Shown here: one piece after another, positions 16,865-26,700 of the stretch | Layout: each line of letters begins with the position of its first letter | How positions within the stretch are numbered: the stretch's first letter is position 1 | NCBI GenBank assembly: GCA_900549745.1 | Contig: URPJ01000012.1 | Location: 1 to 64,000 of the forward strand | DNA length: 64,000 nucleotides | Direction of reading: 5' to 3' | Source: an uncultured Collinsella sp. | Lineage (GTDB): Bacteria > Actinomycetota > Coriobacteriia > Coriobacteriales > Coriobacteriaceae | The notes under the pieces: model-generated | The model's database searches: none | The model's input: the letters and a program-made list of their open reading frames with translations, nothing else | Told to the model about the DNA's origin: nothing | Translations under genes and position numbers: made by a program

Positions 16865-17746
16865 CTACACCTTCTCGGGGACGTACTTGCCCAAGAGGCC
16901 GGCAGGCTTGACGAGCAGGACGATGATCAAAACACCAAAGACGATGGAGTTGGCAAGGCTCGTGGAAATGTAAGCCTGCGCCATCGCCTCGATGATGCCG
17001 ATGAGAATACCGCCGACAAAGGCACCGGGGATGGAGCCGATGCCGCCGAAAACGGCAGCGTCGAAGGCCTTGATGCCAGGCATGGCGCCCGTGGTGGGCT
17101 GCAACACCGGCGAGTAGGAGCACAGGAGCACGCCGGCGATGGCGGCAAGGGCGGAGCCGATGGCGAACGTCATCGAGATGGTGCGGTTGACGTTGATGCC
17201 CATGAGCTGAGCGGCGGCCTTGTCCTCGGACACAGCGCGCATGGCCTTGCCCATCTTGGTCTTACCTGTAAAGAACATCAGGCCGGCCATGATAACCAGG
17301 CAGGCGACGATGGTGACGAGCGAGACGGCGCTTACGTTAAACTTGGCCAAGAACTCCGGCACCGGGAAGGTGACGAGCGAAGTGAAGTTCTTGGGCGTGG
17401 CGCCCCACAGAAGCTGCGCGGCGTTCTGCAGGAAGTAAGACACGCCGATGGCCGTGATCAGAACGGCCAGCGGGCCTGCTTGGCGCAGCGGCTTATAGGC
17501 CAGACCCTCAATGAGAACACCGAGAACCGTGCAGACCACACAAGAGAGAACTACAGATGCCCAGCCCGGGAGGCCGAGATACGACGTGGCACAGAACGAG
17601 ACATAGGCACCGACCATGATGACATCGCCGTGAGCGAAGTTCAGCATCTTGGCGATACCGTAGACCATGGTGTAGCCCAACGCGATGATGGCGTAGACGC
17701 TGCCCATGGACAGGCCGTTGACCAGGTATTGGATAAAGACCGTCAT
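16865..17746 (-). CDS. livH: Branched-chain amino acid ABC transporter permease LivH
   Basis: A 293-residue permease. The opening FIQYLVNGLSMGSVYAIIAL and the segment GYTMVYGIAKMLNFAHGDV are the LivH signature, followed by KTKMGKAMRAVSEDKAAAQLMGI. It pairs with LivM to form the membrane channel. The frame reaches 17839, but the ATG at 17746 with GGGGG nine bases upstream gives the family N-terminus. A hairpin separates it from livJ upstream. Confidence 0.95.
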   Translation of the reverse strand: MTVFIQYLVNGLSMGSVYAIIALGYTMVYGIAKMLNFAHGDVIMVGAYVSFCATSYLGLPGWASVVLSCVVCTVLGVLIEGLAYKPLRQAGPLAVLITAIGVSYFLQNAAQLLWGATPKNFTSLVTFPVPEFLAKFNVSAVSLVTIVACLVIMAGLMFFTGKTKMGKAMRAVSEDKAAAQLMGINVNRTISMTFAIGSALAAIAGVLLCSYSPVLQPTTGAMPGIKAFDAAVFGGIGSIPGAFVGGILIGIIEAMAQAYISTSLANSIVFGVLIIVLLVKPAGLLGKYVPEKV

Positions 17747-17823
17747 GTTCCACATCCCCCTTTCGAATAGGTTTCCAGTTGATGTATGAAACAGGGACGT
17801 TACATCGTCCCTAGATACCAAGC

Positions 17824-17853
17824 AAGCAGGGAAGGCCAAAACCTCCCCTGCTT
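17824..17853 (-). terminator. Intercistronic hairpin between livJ and livH
   Basis: AAGCAGGGGAGG... pairs with ...CCTTCCCTGCTT around TTTTGG with one bulge. There is no strong T-run, which suits partial termination or mRNA processing that makes more binding protein than permease. Confidence 0.5.
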
Positions 17854-17885
17854 GGGATCAAAACCGCTCTATGTAAGGCGGCTAA

Positions 17886-19073
17886 TTAGGCCTGTACGTA
17901 CTTGCCGTCGGTGATGACGTACGCCGTGGGCTCCTTCTGGACCTGACCCTTATCGTTCCAGGTGAGCTTGCCGGTCAGACCGTCAACGGTAATCTTGAGC
18001 ATAGCCTTGGACAGCTTCTCGGCGGCCTCGGTCGGGTCGGCGTCGACACCAAGACCGGCCTCCTTGAGGGCCTCGGCCACCGCGTGCACGCCGTCGTAGG
18101 CGTCGGCGGCAAACTGGTCGGGGGTATCGCCGTACTTATCCTTGTAAGCGTTGACGAAGTCGGCGTTCTTCTCGTCGTCGGCGGAGAACGGGGTCATGAG
18201 CAGCAGACCCTCGGCAAGAGAGGTATCGAAGCCCTCAACGCCCAGGATGCCGTCCATGCCGTCGCAGCCCATCATCTTGACGTCGTAGCCCATGTCCTTG
18301 GCGTTCTTGAGCAGGACGGACGCCGGCGTGTAGTAGATCGGCGCAAAGATCATGGTGGCGCCGGCCTGCTTGGCCTTGGTCAGCTGGTTGGTAAAGCTCG
18401 TGGCGGAGTCGTCCTTAAAGGTCTCCTCGTCAACAATCTCGAGCTTGGACTCAGCGGCCTGGGCCTTAAAGGAATCTGCGATGCCCGAAGAATAGGCGTC
18501 GCCGGAGTTATAGAACAGCACGAACTTCTCGTCCGCATACTTCTGCGCCAGGAACTTGGCAGCGTTGACACCCTGGTTGGGGTCGGTGAAGCAAACCTGG
18601 AAGACGCAATCCTTGCCGTCGGTGACGTCCTCGGAGGACGCGGACGGGGTGATCATGAACGTCTTGGGGTCGTTACCGCACTCGGCGGCAACGGCAACCG
18701 ACGCACCCGTGGTGGTCGGGCCGACGAGGGCCTGCATGCCCCAGTCGAGCAGGGTGTTGAAGGCGTTGACGGCCTTCTCGCCGTCGGCCTGGTCATCCTC
18801 GGCCTTGCTGGCAAGCGGCAGCTCCTTGGTCGAGAAATCCTTGCAGCCAAGCTCGACACCCTGGGTAACGGACTTGCCGTAGGACGCGTTGGCGCCGGTC
18901 AGCGGGCCGATGGTACCGATCTTAAACGAAGCGTCGCTCGAAGCGGAACCGCTGTCGCCGCCGTTGGAGGAGCAGCCAGCTAGAATGGACATCGCCCCCA
19001 GACCTGCTGCGCTCGCGATAACGCTCCTGCGATTCATAACAGGGTTCAATGACTTACCGGTGAGGCTCGACAT
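17886..19073 (-). CDS. livJ: Branched-chain amino acid ABC transporter substrate-binding lipoprotein
   Basis: A 395-residue exported binding protein and the first gene of the liv operon. The N-terminus has two arginines (MNRRSV) then a hydrophobic stretch ending in the lipobox LAGC (Cys about residue 35), followed by a Gly/Ser linker. The mature part starts FKIGTIGPLTGANASYGKSV, the periplasmic-binding type 1 fold used for Leu/Ile/Val; DQADGEKAVNAFNTLL and GDTPDQFAADAYDGVHAVAEAL are typical. The GAGAGGAG site supports the ATG at 19073. Attached to the outer face of the membrane in a Gram-positive cell. Confidence 0.93.
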   Translation of the reverse strand: MSSLTGKSLNPVMNRRSVIASAAGLGAMSILAGCSSNGGDSGSASSDASFKIGTIGPLTGANASYGKSVTQGVELGCKDFSTKELPLASKAEDDQADGEKAVNAFNTLLDWGMQALVGPTTTGASVAVAAECGNDPKTFMITPSASSEDVTDGKDCVFQVCFTDPNQGVNAAKFLAQKYADEKFVLFYNSGDAYSSGIADSFKAQAAESKLEIVDEETFKDDSATSFTNQLTKAKQAGATMIFAPIYYTPASVLLKNAKDMGYDVKMMGCDGMDGILGVEGFDTSLAEGLLLMTPFSADDEKNADFVNAYKDKYGDTPDQFAADAYDGVHAVAEALKEAGLGVDADPTEAAEKLSKAMLKITVDGLTGKLTWNDKGQVQKEPTAYVITDGKYVQA

Positions 19074-19234
19074 GCGGCTCTCCTCTCAAATCTCGTCGGG
19101 TTTCGGCTACCCGACAGGCCATCCTTCGCCGTGTTCGGCGTTCGCAAAATACTAGACGCTTTAGTTAAGGAAAGTGGCGATTATTTCAACTTTTCTTTGG
19201 ATTTGTTCATTTATCCATAATTCTGCGTATTTCT

Positions 19235-19252
19235 ATTACTTTATGCAGTAAT
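19235..19252. promoter_or_regulatory. Palindrome upstream of livJ, possible operator
   Basis: ATTACT-TTATGC-AGTAAT is an exact 18-base inverted repeat in an AT-rich stretch upstream of livJ; a further AGTAAT half lies at 19271-19276. This could bind a dimeric regulator of the liv operon. No regulator gene is adjacent. Confidence 0.35.
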
Positions 19253-19344
19253 GCCACTTTATTGTGTGAAAGTAATGTTTCCGTTCTGTTACAGGCGTCC
19301 CTGCCCTGAATAAAACGGCCTCACCGGTCGCGCTTTATGCGCAC

Positions 19345-19389
19345 TTAGGCGGCGATGTACTTGCCGTCCTGGATCACATAGGCTGTAGG
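19345..19389 (-). pseudogene. 3' remnant of a second livJ-type binding protein gene
   Basis: On the minus strand 14 codons plus TAA read PTAYVIQDGKYIAA, closely matching the livJ C-terminus PTAYVITDGKYVQA. The similarity stops abruptly upstream of the proline (19390 onward). It is the tail of a deleted paralogue, left upstream of the present livJ. A GC-rich stem-loop with GTTTTATTC follows and may be its old terminator. Confidence 0.75.
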
Positions 19390-19549
19390 TCGTATGTAGC
19401 GAGCGTGTTTCCAATGTTTCCGCAGCGTTTCGGGGGTGCCGTTTTGTGCGGCTCCTGTTGCCTGGCGAGCACGCGCCCCCGGTTCACGCTAGAATGCACT
19501 CAACCTTTAAGCGGTTTATCCATCCATAAGATGCACGAAGGAGTTATCT

Positions 19550-20893
19550 ATGAGCGAACCCCTGCGCACCGTGAACGTCGGTCTGATCGGTCTGGGAACC
19601 GTCGGCGGCGGCGTGGCCCGTCTGATCAAGAGCCACCACGATGAGTACCTGGCAGCCTACGGCATCGACCTTAAGCTGACCCGCGCCTGCGCGCTTGCTT
19701 GGGAGCAGGCCGAGGCGGCAGGCATTGAGCGCGAGGCCTTTACGAGCGACTGGCACGATGTCGTCACCGACCCCGCCGTCGACATCGTCGTCGAGCTGAT
19801 TGGCGGCGAGCATCCCGCAACCGAGATCTTCACCACTGCCTTCGAGAACGGCAAGCATGTCGTCTCCGCCAACAAGGCCCTGCTGGGCCGCCGTGTCGAG
19901 ACGCTTGCCGAGAAGGCGCGTGCGTGCGGCGTGCAGATTAAGTGCGAGGCCAGCTGCGGCGGCGGTATCCCCATCGTCAGCACGCTCGAGCACGACCTGG
20001 TGGGCAACAAGATCCTGACCATCGCCGGCATCCTCAACGGCACCACCAACTACATCCTGTCGCGTATGGACGCCGAGGGCGCCGATTACGCCGATGTGCT
20101 CGCCGATGCCCAGGCCAAGGGCTATGCCGAGGCCGATCCGTCCGCCGACGTCGACGGCTTCGATGCCGCCAGCAAGACGGCCATCCTCGCCTCCATCGGC
20201 TTTGGCACCCGCGTGACCACCGACGACGTCTACCAGCAAGGCATCCGCACCATCGGCGCCGAGGACATCGCCCAGGCCCGCGAGCTCGGCTACACCATTA
20301 AGCTGCTGGGCATCGCCCGCAACACCGATGCCGGCGTCGACGTCCGCGTGCACCCCACGCTGATCCCTGCCGACCACATGCTCGCTAAGGTCAACGGCGC
20401 CATGAACGCCGTCTACGTGGTGGGCGACGCTGTGGGCGAGACCATGTTCTACGGTGCCGGCGCAGGCTCCTTCCCCACCGCGAGCGCCGTCGTGGGCGAT
20501 ATCCTGTCGCTGTCCGAGCAGATCAGCCGCGGCGTTGCACCGCTGCCCGAGATCGAGCCCTACGGCCACAACCTCGCCTTTAAGCCCATGGACGAGCTCC
20601 AGACCAAGTACTATGTGCGCCTGAAGGTCGCCGACCGCGTGGGCGCTCTGTCCGAGACGGTCGATATCTTCGCCAAGCACAACATCTCGATCTCGCTCAT
20701 CAATCAGGTCGAGGATGGCAAGTCGGGCGTCACCGACACCTGCTCGGTCATCTTCCTGACGCACCGCGCGCTCGAGAAGGACGTCCAGGCTGCCGCCGCC
20801 GAGCTTGCAGGCGTCGACTGCGTGGCCGAGGTCGCCAACGTCCTGCGTATCGAGGACGTCGAGGCCTGGACCGAAGGCGTTATGGCCAACTAG
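19550..20893 (+). CDS. hom: Homoserine dehydrogenase
   Basis: This 447-residue enzyme reduces aspartate semialdehyde to homoserine, the branch to Thr and Met. The N-terminal NAD(P) fold reads GLIGLGTVGGGV; the catalytic part has SANKALLG, EASCGGGIPIV, GILNGTTNYIL (family signature) and ADPSADVDGFDAASK. The C-terminus has an ACT domain (VADRVGALSETVDIFAKHNISI), normally for feedback by threonine. AAGGAG lies before the ATG. It is a single-gene unit closed by a strong terminator. Confidence 0.97.
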   Translation: MSEPLRTVNVGLIGLGTVGGGVARLIKSHHDEYLAAYGIDLKLTRACALAWEQAEAAGIEREAFTSDWHDVVTDPAVDIVVELIGGEHPATEIFTTAFENGKHVVSANKALLGRRVETLAEKARACGVQIKCEASCGGGIPIVSTLEHDLVGNKILTIAGILNGTTNYILSRMDAEGADYADVLADAQAKGYAEADPSADVDGFDAASKTAILASIGFGTRVTTDDVYQQGIRTIGAEDIAQARELGYTIKLLGIARNTDAGVDVRVHPTLIPADHMLAKVNGAMNAVYVVGDAVGETMFYGAGAGSFPTASAVVGDILSLSEQISRGVAPLPEIEPYGHNLAFKPMDELQTKYYVRLKVADRVGALSETVDIFAKHNISISLINQVEDGKSGVTDTCSVIFLTHRALEKDVQAAAAELAGVDCVAEVANVLRIEDVEAWTEGVMAN

Positions 20894-20926
20894 TTCGGTC
20901 TTCGGTATACGACATATATGTTGAGG

Positions 20927-20959
20927 GGCTCCCGTCCGGTCTTGGACGGGAGCCTTTTT
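20927..20959 (+). terminator. Terminator of hom
   Basis: GGCTCCCGTCC-loop-GGACGGGAGCC followed by TTTTT: an 11-bp perfect stem 33 bases after the stop. Confidence 0.95.
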
Positions 20960-21117
20960 ACTTGCGCGCTCGGGGCGCATCGGCGTGCCTTGCGTTTGAA
21001 CAACTTGACCGTTCATTGACAACCGGGGGTACCGTTCACCGATAGGCGAACGCGCTCGTTTTGGGCCGCCACTATGCTGTGCTGCGTATGTCCACACCCC
21101 CGAAGAATGGAGGCACC

Positions 21118-21867
<750 letters not shown>

Positions 21868-21913
21868 GGGTCACAGGCTTTTGCCCCAGCCTTCTACAGA
21901 GCCCTACGCAAAA

Positions 21914-21950
21914 GGCGCACTGTCTGCATCGATTGCAGGCAGCGCGCCTT
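21914..21950 (+). terminator. Terminator of the SDR gene
   Basis: A 15-base stem (GGCGCACTGTCTGCA against TGCAGGCAGCGCGCC, two wobble pairs) followed by TTCCTTTATTT, between convergent genes. Confidence 0.65.
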
Positions 21951-21988
21951 CCTTTATTTAGACGGAACCCGTATCCCGGTATTCCTTG

Positions 21989-23551
21989 CTACTTGCCGTC
22001 GTCGTCCTCGGCTTCTTCTCTAGCGTAGAGCTCCAGCATGCGGCGGCGGTATTCGTGCACGGCGAGCTTGGCGCGCTCCAGGCGACGGCGCTCGCGCGGG
22101 GTGAGCTTGGACGGGTCGATCTCGTCGCCATAGGTCTTCTCGGCCAGCAAATGGGCGGCGTCGACGATACGGGCATCGATGCGCTCGCTTGCCGCCTCGG
22201 CCGAAAGGCGATCGGCAATGGTATCGATCGTAGGCACGCCGTCGAGTGCGCGGCCGTGACCGTGCGAGGTCAACAACTCGTGCTCACGCGCGAGCAAGCT
22301 CGCCAGATCGTGATGGGCGCGCAGAATATCGAGCGCGTCGGATGGATGCTCGGCAACCTCCGCCACGGCGGCAACCGGCGCGGCGTCGATCACGCGGTAG
22401 AAGAGTTGGGCGAGCAGCGGCATCAAAAACACCGTGATGGCACCGGCGGCAACCATGACCGAGGCAATGTCTTGCGAAAGCGCCCCCGCGTTAACGGCCA
22501 CACTCGTTACGGCAACGATGATCGGAAGCGCCGTGGTGCAGTACAGGGCCACGGTAATGCGGCCATACGCCGAGACATCGCGCGTCTCGGGACAGATGCT
22601 CATAGAGACAAGAATGGGCACGGCGCGGATGATGAGCAGCGCCACGATAAAGCCCACGAGCAGCCCGGGGCGCGATGCCACAGCCGTCAGGTCGATCTTT
22701 GCGCCCGACACGGTAAAGAACACGGGGATCAAAAAGCCGTAGGCCAGACCATCGAGCTTGGTCTCGAGCGTGTGATTGCCCTCGGGGATGATATAGCGCA
22801 GGACAAAGCCGGCGGCAAAGGAGCCCAGCACGATGTCGAGATCGAAGATGGCCGAGAACGCCACGAGCGTGACCAGGATGAGAACCGTCAAGCGCACGAA
22901 GGTCTGCGATGTGGTATCGGCGCGCTCCTCGACAAACGCAAAGAAGCGGCTGCCGACGCGCTTGGAGCGGCTCGGGACCACGGCCAGCAGCACGCAGACC
23001 ACCGCAAACAGACCCAAGATCACGAGTGTCTGAATGCCGGTGCGCGCAGAGAGCAGCACCGACATGGCAAGCACGGGGCCAAGCTCGCCCCAGGTACCGT
23101 ACGCGAGAATCGAATCGCCCACGCGTGTGCCGGTAAGCGAGCGCTCGCGCATGATGGGCACGAGCGTGCCGAGCGCCGTCGAGGTAAGCGCGAGCGTCAC
23201 GGCGATGCCGTCGAAATGGCTGACCGAGAACCACGGCGTAAAGCGCACGGCAAGCCAGGCGATGCCAAACGTGACGACCCACGTCGCCATGCCATAGCGC
23301 CCCTCGACGCCCGTGATGTTCTTGGGGTCGATCTCAAAACCGGCGAGCAGGAACAAAAAGGCCAAGCCGAGCTCGGACACGAGCGAGACCTCGGCGTCCA
23401 CATGGATGATGCCGAGCATATGCGGACCCAGCACCGCGCCGAACACGAGCAAAAAGACCGTCTCGGGAACGGGCTTTCCGGGAATTGCCGAGGCGATAAA
23501 GGGACTCGCAAAGGCCACGAGCGCGATGATGGCGAGAGAAACGAATGCCAT
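21989..23551 (-). CDS. Cation:proton antiporter (CPA2/Kef-type)
   Basis: A membrane protein of about 520 residues with some 12 hydrophobic segments in the first 400, opening MAFVSLAIIALVAFASPFI. The segments LLLAGFEIDPKNI and LALTSTALGTLVPIM match the conserved discontinuous helices of the sodium/hydrogen exchanger domain, and SFAAGFVLRYIIPEG the later region. The C-terminal 120 residues are hydrophilic and charged, with no recognisable TrkA-N domain, so regulation differs from KefB/C. It likely exchanges Na+ or K+ for H+ across the membrane. The ATG at 23551 has GAGAAAGG upstream. Confidence 0.85.
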   Translation of the reverse strand: MAFVSLAIIALVAFASPFIASAIPGKPVPETVFLLVFGAVLGPHMLGIIHVDAEVSLVSELGLAFLFLLAGFEIDPKNITGVEGRYGMATWVVTFGIAWLAVRFTPWFSVSHFDGIAVTLALTSTALGTLVPIMRERSLTGTRVGDSILAYGTWGELGPVLAMSVLLSARTGIQTLVILGLFAVVCVLLAVVPSRSKRVGSRFFAFVEERADTTSQTFVRLTVLILVTLVAFSAIFDLDIVLGSFAAGFVLRYIIPEGNHTLETKLDGLAYGFLIPVFFTVSGAKIDLTAVASRPGLLVGFIVALLIIRAVPILVSMSICPETRDVSAYGRITVALYCTTALPIIVAVTSVAVNAGALSQDIASVMVAAGAITVFLMPLLAQLFYRVIDAAPVAAVAEVAEHPSDALDILRAHHDLASLLAREHELLTSHGHGRALDGVPTIDTIADRLSAEAASERIDARIVDAAHLLAEKTYGDEIDPSKLTPRERRRLERAKLAVHEYRRRMLELYAREEAEDDDGK

Positions 23552-23735
23552 GTGATGCCTTTCTCTTGTTTGCGCTTCACTGTAGCACCCTCGCCGTCCT
23601 CTACGCGCCGCGAGCTGTCGTATCATAGTGACGTTTACAAACATGTGGCTCAAGGCGACCGCGAGGCTTGCCCCGCAAACCGACCGCTGCCGCATACCGT
23701 ACCGTACGCCCAACCGATCAGGAAGGCAGGAACCA

Positions 23736-26700
23736 ATGGTCTCTCGTATCTACGTGGAGAAGAAACCCGGGTTCGACGTCGAGGCTCAGCAGCTCAAGGG
23801 CGAGCTGACCGAGATTCTCGGCATTCAGGGCATCGAGGCCCTGAGGATCATCAACCGCTACGACGTCGAGGGCATCGACGAGGAGCTTTTCCGCTCCTGC
23901 GTGCCGACCGTCTTTAGCGAGCCCCAGGTCGATGTGACCTACGACGAACTCCCCGCAAGCGATGGCGCCGTCTTTGCCGTCGAATTCCTGCCTGGCCAGT
24001 TTGACCAGCGCGCCGACTCCGCCAGCGAGTGCGTGCAGCTCATCAGCCAGGGCGAGCGCCCCGCCGTGCGCTCCGCCAAGGTCTATATGATCTCGGGCGC
24101 TCTGGACGAGGCCGCCATCGATGCCATCAAGCACTACGTGGTGAACCCCGTCGAGGCGCGCATCGCCTCGCTCGACCTGCCCGAGACGCTGTACATGGAG
24201 ACTCCCGAGCCCCAGCCCGTCGAGGTGCTCGACGGCTTCCGCAAGCTCGACGAGGCCGGCCTTGCCGCCTTTATCGCCGATCGCGGCCTTGCCATGGACG
24301 AGGCAGACATCGCCTTCTGCCAGCAGTACTTCCGCGATGAGGACCGCGACCCCACCATCACCGAGATCCGCGTGATCGACACCTACTGGTCCGACCACTG
24401 CCGCCACACCACCTTCGGCACCGTCCTGGACGACGTGACGATCGACGACGCCGTGGTGCAGCAAGCCTTCGACCGCTACATGGAGATGCGCCACGAACTC
24501 GGCCGCGACGCCAAGCCCGTCTGCCTCATGGACATGGGCACCATCGGCGCCAAGTACCTTAAGAAGACCGGCGTCATGACCGATGTCGACGAGTCCGAGG
24601 AGATCAACGCCTGCACCGTCAAGGTGAAGGTCGATGTCGACGGCGAGGACCAGGACTGGCTGTTCCTGTTTAAGAACGAGACCCACAACCACCCGACCGA
24701 GATCGAGCCCTTCGGCGGTGCCGCCACCTGCGTGGGCGGCGCCATCCGCGACCCGCTCTCGGGCCGCAGCTACGTGTACCAGGCCATGCGTGTCACCGGC
24801 GCCGGTGACCCCACCGTCCCGGTTTCCGAGACGCTCGAGGGCAAGCTGCCGCAGCGCAAGCTCGTGACCACTGCCGCCGCCGGCTACTCCAGCTACGGCA
24901 ACCAGATCGGCCTTGCCACCGGTCAGGTCAACGAACTCTATCACCCCGGTTACGTGGCCAAGCGCATGGAGGTTGGCGCCGTCGTGGGCGCTACCCCGGC
25001 AAACCACGTTCGTCGCGAGTGCCCCGCCCCCACCGACAAGATCATCCTGCTGGGCGGCCGCACCGGCCGCGATGGCATCGGTGGCGCCACCGGCTCCTCC
25101 AAGACCCAGAACACCGAGTCCATCGAGACCTCGGGTGCCGAGGTCCAGAAGGGCAACGCCCCTGTCGAGCGCAAGCTGCAGCGTCTGTTCCGCCGCGGCG
25201 ACGCCTGCCGTCTGATCAAGCGCTGCAACGACTTTGGCGCCGGCGGCGTCTCGGTCGCCGTGGGCGAGCTTGCCGACGGCCTGTATGTCGACCTGGACAC
25301 CGTGACCAAGAAGTACGACGGCCTGGACGGCACCGAGCTCGCTATCTCTGAGTCCCAGGAGCGCATGGCCTGCGCCGTCGCCGACGGTGACGTCGAGGAG
25401 TTCATGGGCTACGCCGCCGAGGAGAACCTGGAGGCGACCGTTATCGCCGAGGTTACCGCTGAGCCGCGCATGCGCATGGCCTGGAACGGCGTCGCTATCG
25501 TCGACCTGTCCCGCGAGTTCCTCAACTCCAACGGCGCACCCAAGCACCAGGTCGCCCACGTGTGCGCCCGTAGCGTGTGGCAGCCCAGCTGGGCCGGCAC
25601 CACGCTCGCCGAGCGCATGACCTCGCTCGTCACCGACCTCAACGTCGCTTCCAACAAGGGCCTTTCCGAGCGCTTCGACTCCACCATCGGCGCCGCGACC
25701 GTGCTCATGCCCTTTGGCGGCAAGACGCAGCTCACCCCCAGCTCGGCCATGGTCGCCAAGTTCCCCGTGGGCGGCGAGACCACCACGGCGAGTGCCATGG
25801 CATGGGGCTTCAACCCCTATCTGATGGAGGCCGACCAGTTTGCGGGCGCCTACCTGTCCGTGGTCGAGTCCATCGCCAAGCTCGTGGCTGCCGGCTTTGA
25901 GCACAAGCGCGCCTATCTCTCCTTCCAGGAGTACTTCGAGCGTCTGCGCACCGAGGCCGAGCGCTGGGGCAAGCCCACGGCAGCCGTCCTGGGCGCCCTC
26001 ATGGCCCAAGTCGACCTGGGTGCCGGCGCCATCGGCGGCAAGGACTCCATGAGCGGTTCGTTTGAGGACGAGACCGGCGAGCTCAACGTTCCGCCGACCC
26101 TGATCAGCTTCGCCGTCGCCGTGGGCAAGGCCGCCCGCGCCGTCTCGCCCGAGTTCAAGGGCCTCACGCACCGCGTCGTCCGCATCGCCCCCGCCACCTA
26201 TGGCGAGGACTACCGTCCCGACGCCCAGCAGTTGCTCGCCGCGTTTGACGCCGTCGAGGCGCTCACTGCTACCGGCAACGCCCTGGCCATATCCACGCCC
26301 GGCTACGGCTGCGGCGCCGAGAGCCTCTTTAAGATGTGCGTCGGTAACCAGATCGGTATCGAGCTTGCCGAGGATGTAGACGTGGAGAGCCTCTTCACCC
26401 CGCTCTACGGCAGTTTTATCGTCGAGCTCGCCGAGGACGCCGAGCTGCCCGAGGTCGCCGACGGCGTTGTCGTCGAGCCCCTGGGCACCACCGTCGAGGG
26501 CTATGTCATCGACACCGGCTCCGAGGTCATCGAGCTCGCCGAGCTCCAGGAGGCCTGGGAGAGCGGCATCGAGGGCGTCTTCGCCTACCGCAGCGCCGGC
26601 GAGACCCCCGAGGTCGAGACCATCGACTTCCGCGCCAAGGATATCCACGTGTACGGCGGCGCCAAGATCGCCCGCCCGCGCGTGATCATCCCCGTGTTCC

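Noticed and set aside
15551..17770. 739-codon plus-strand frame across the liv operon
   Set aside because: Shadow of livM and livH; low-complexity, His/Asp/Gly-rich with no start site.
23580..23735. Riboswitch upstream of purL
   Set aside because: The leader has paired-looking C/G tracts but none of the conserved purine, PRPP, ZTP or THF riboswitch cores could be recognised.
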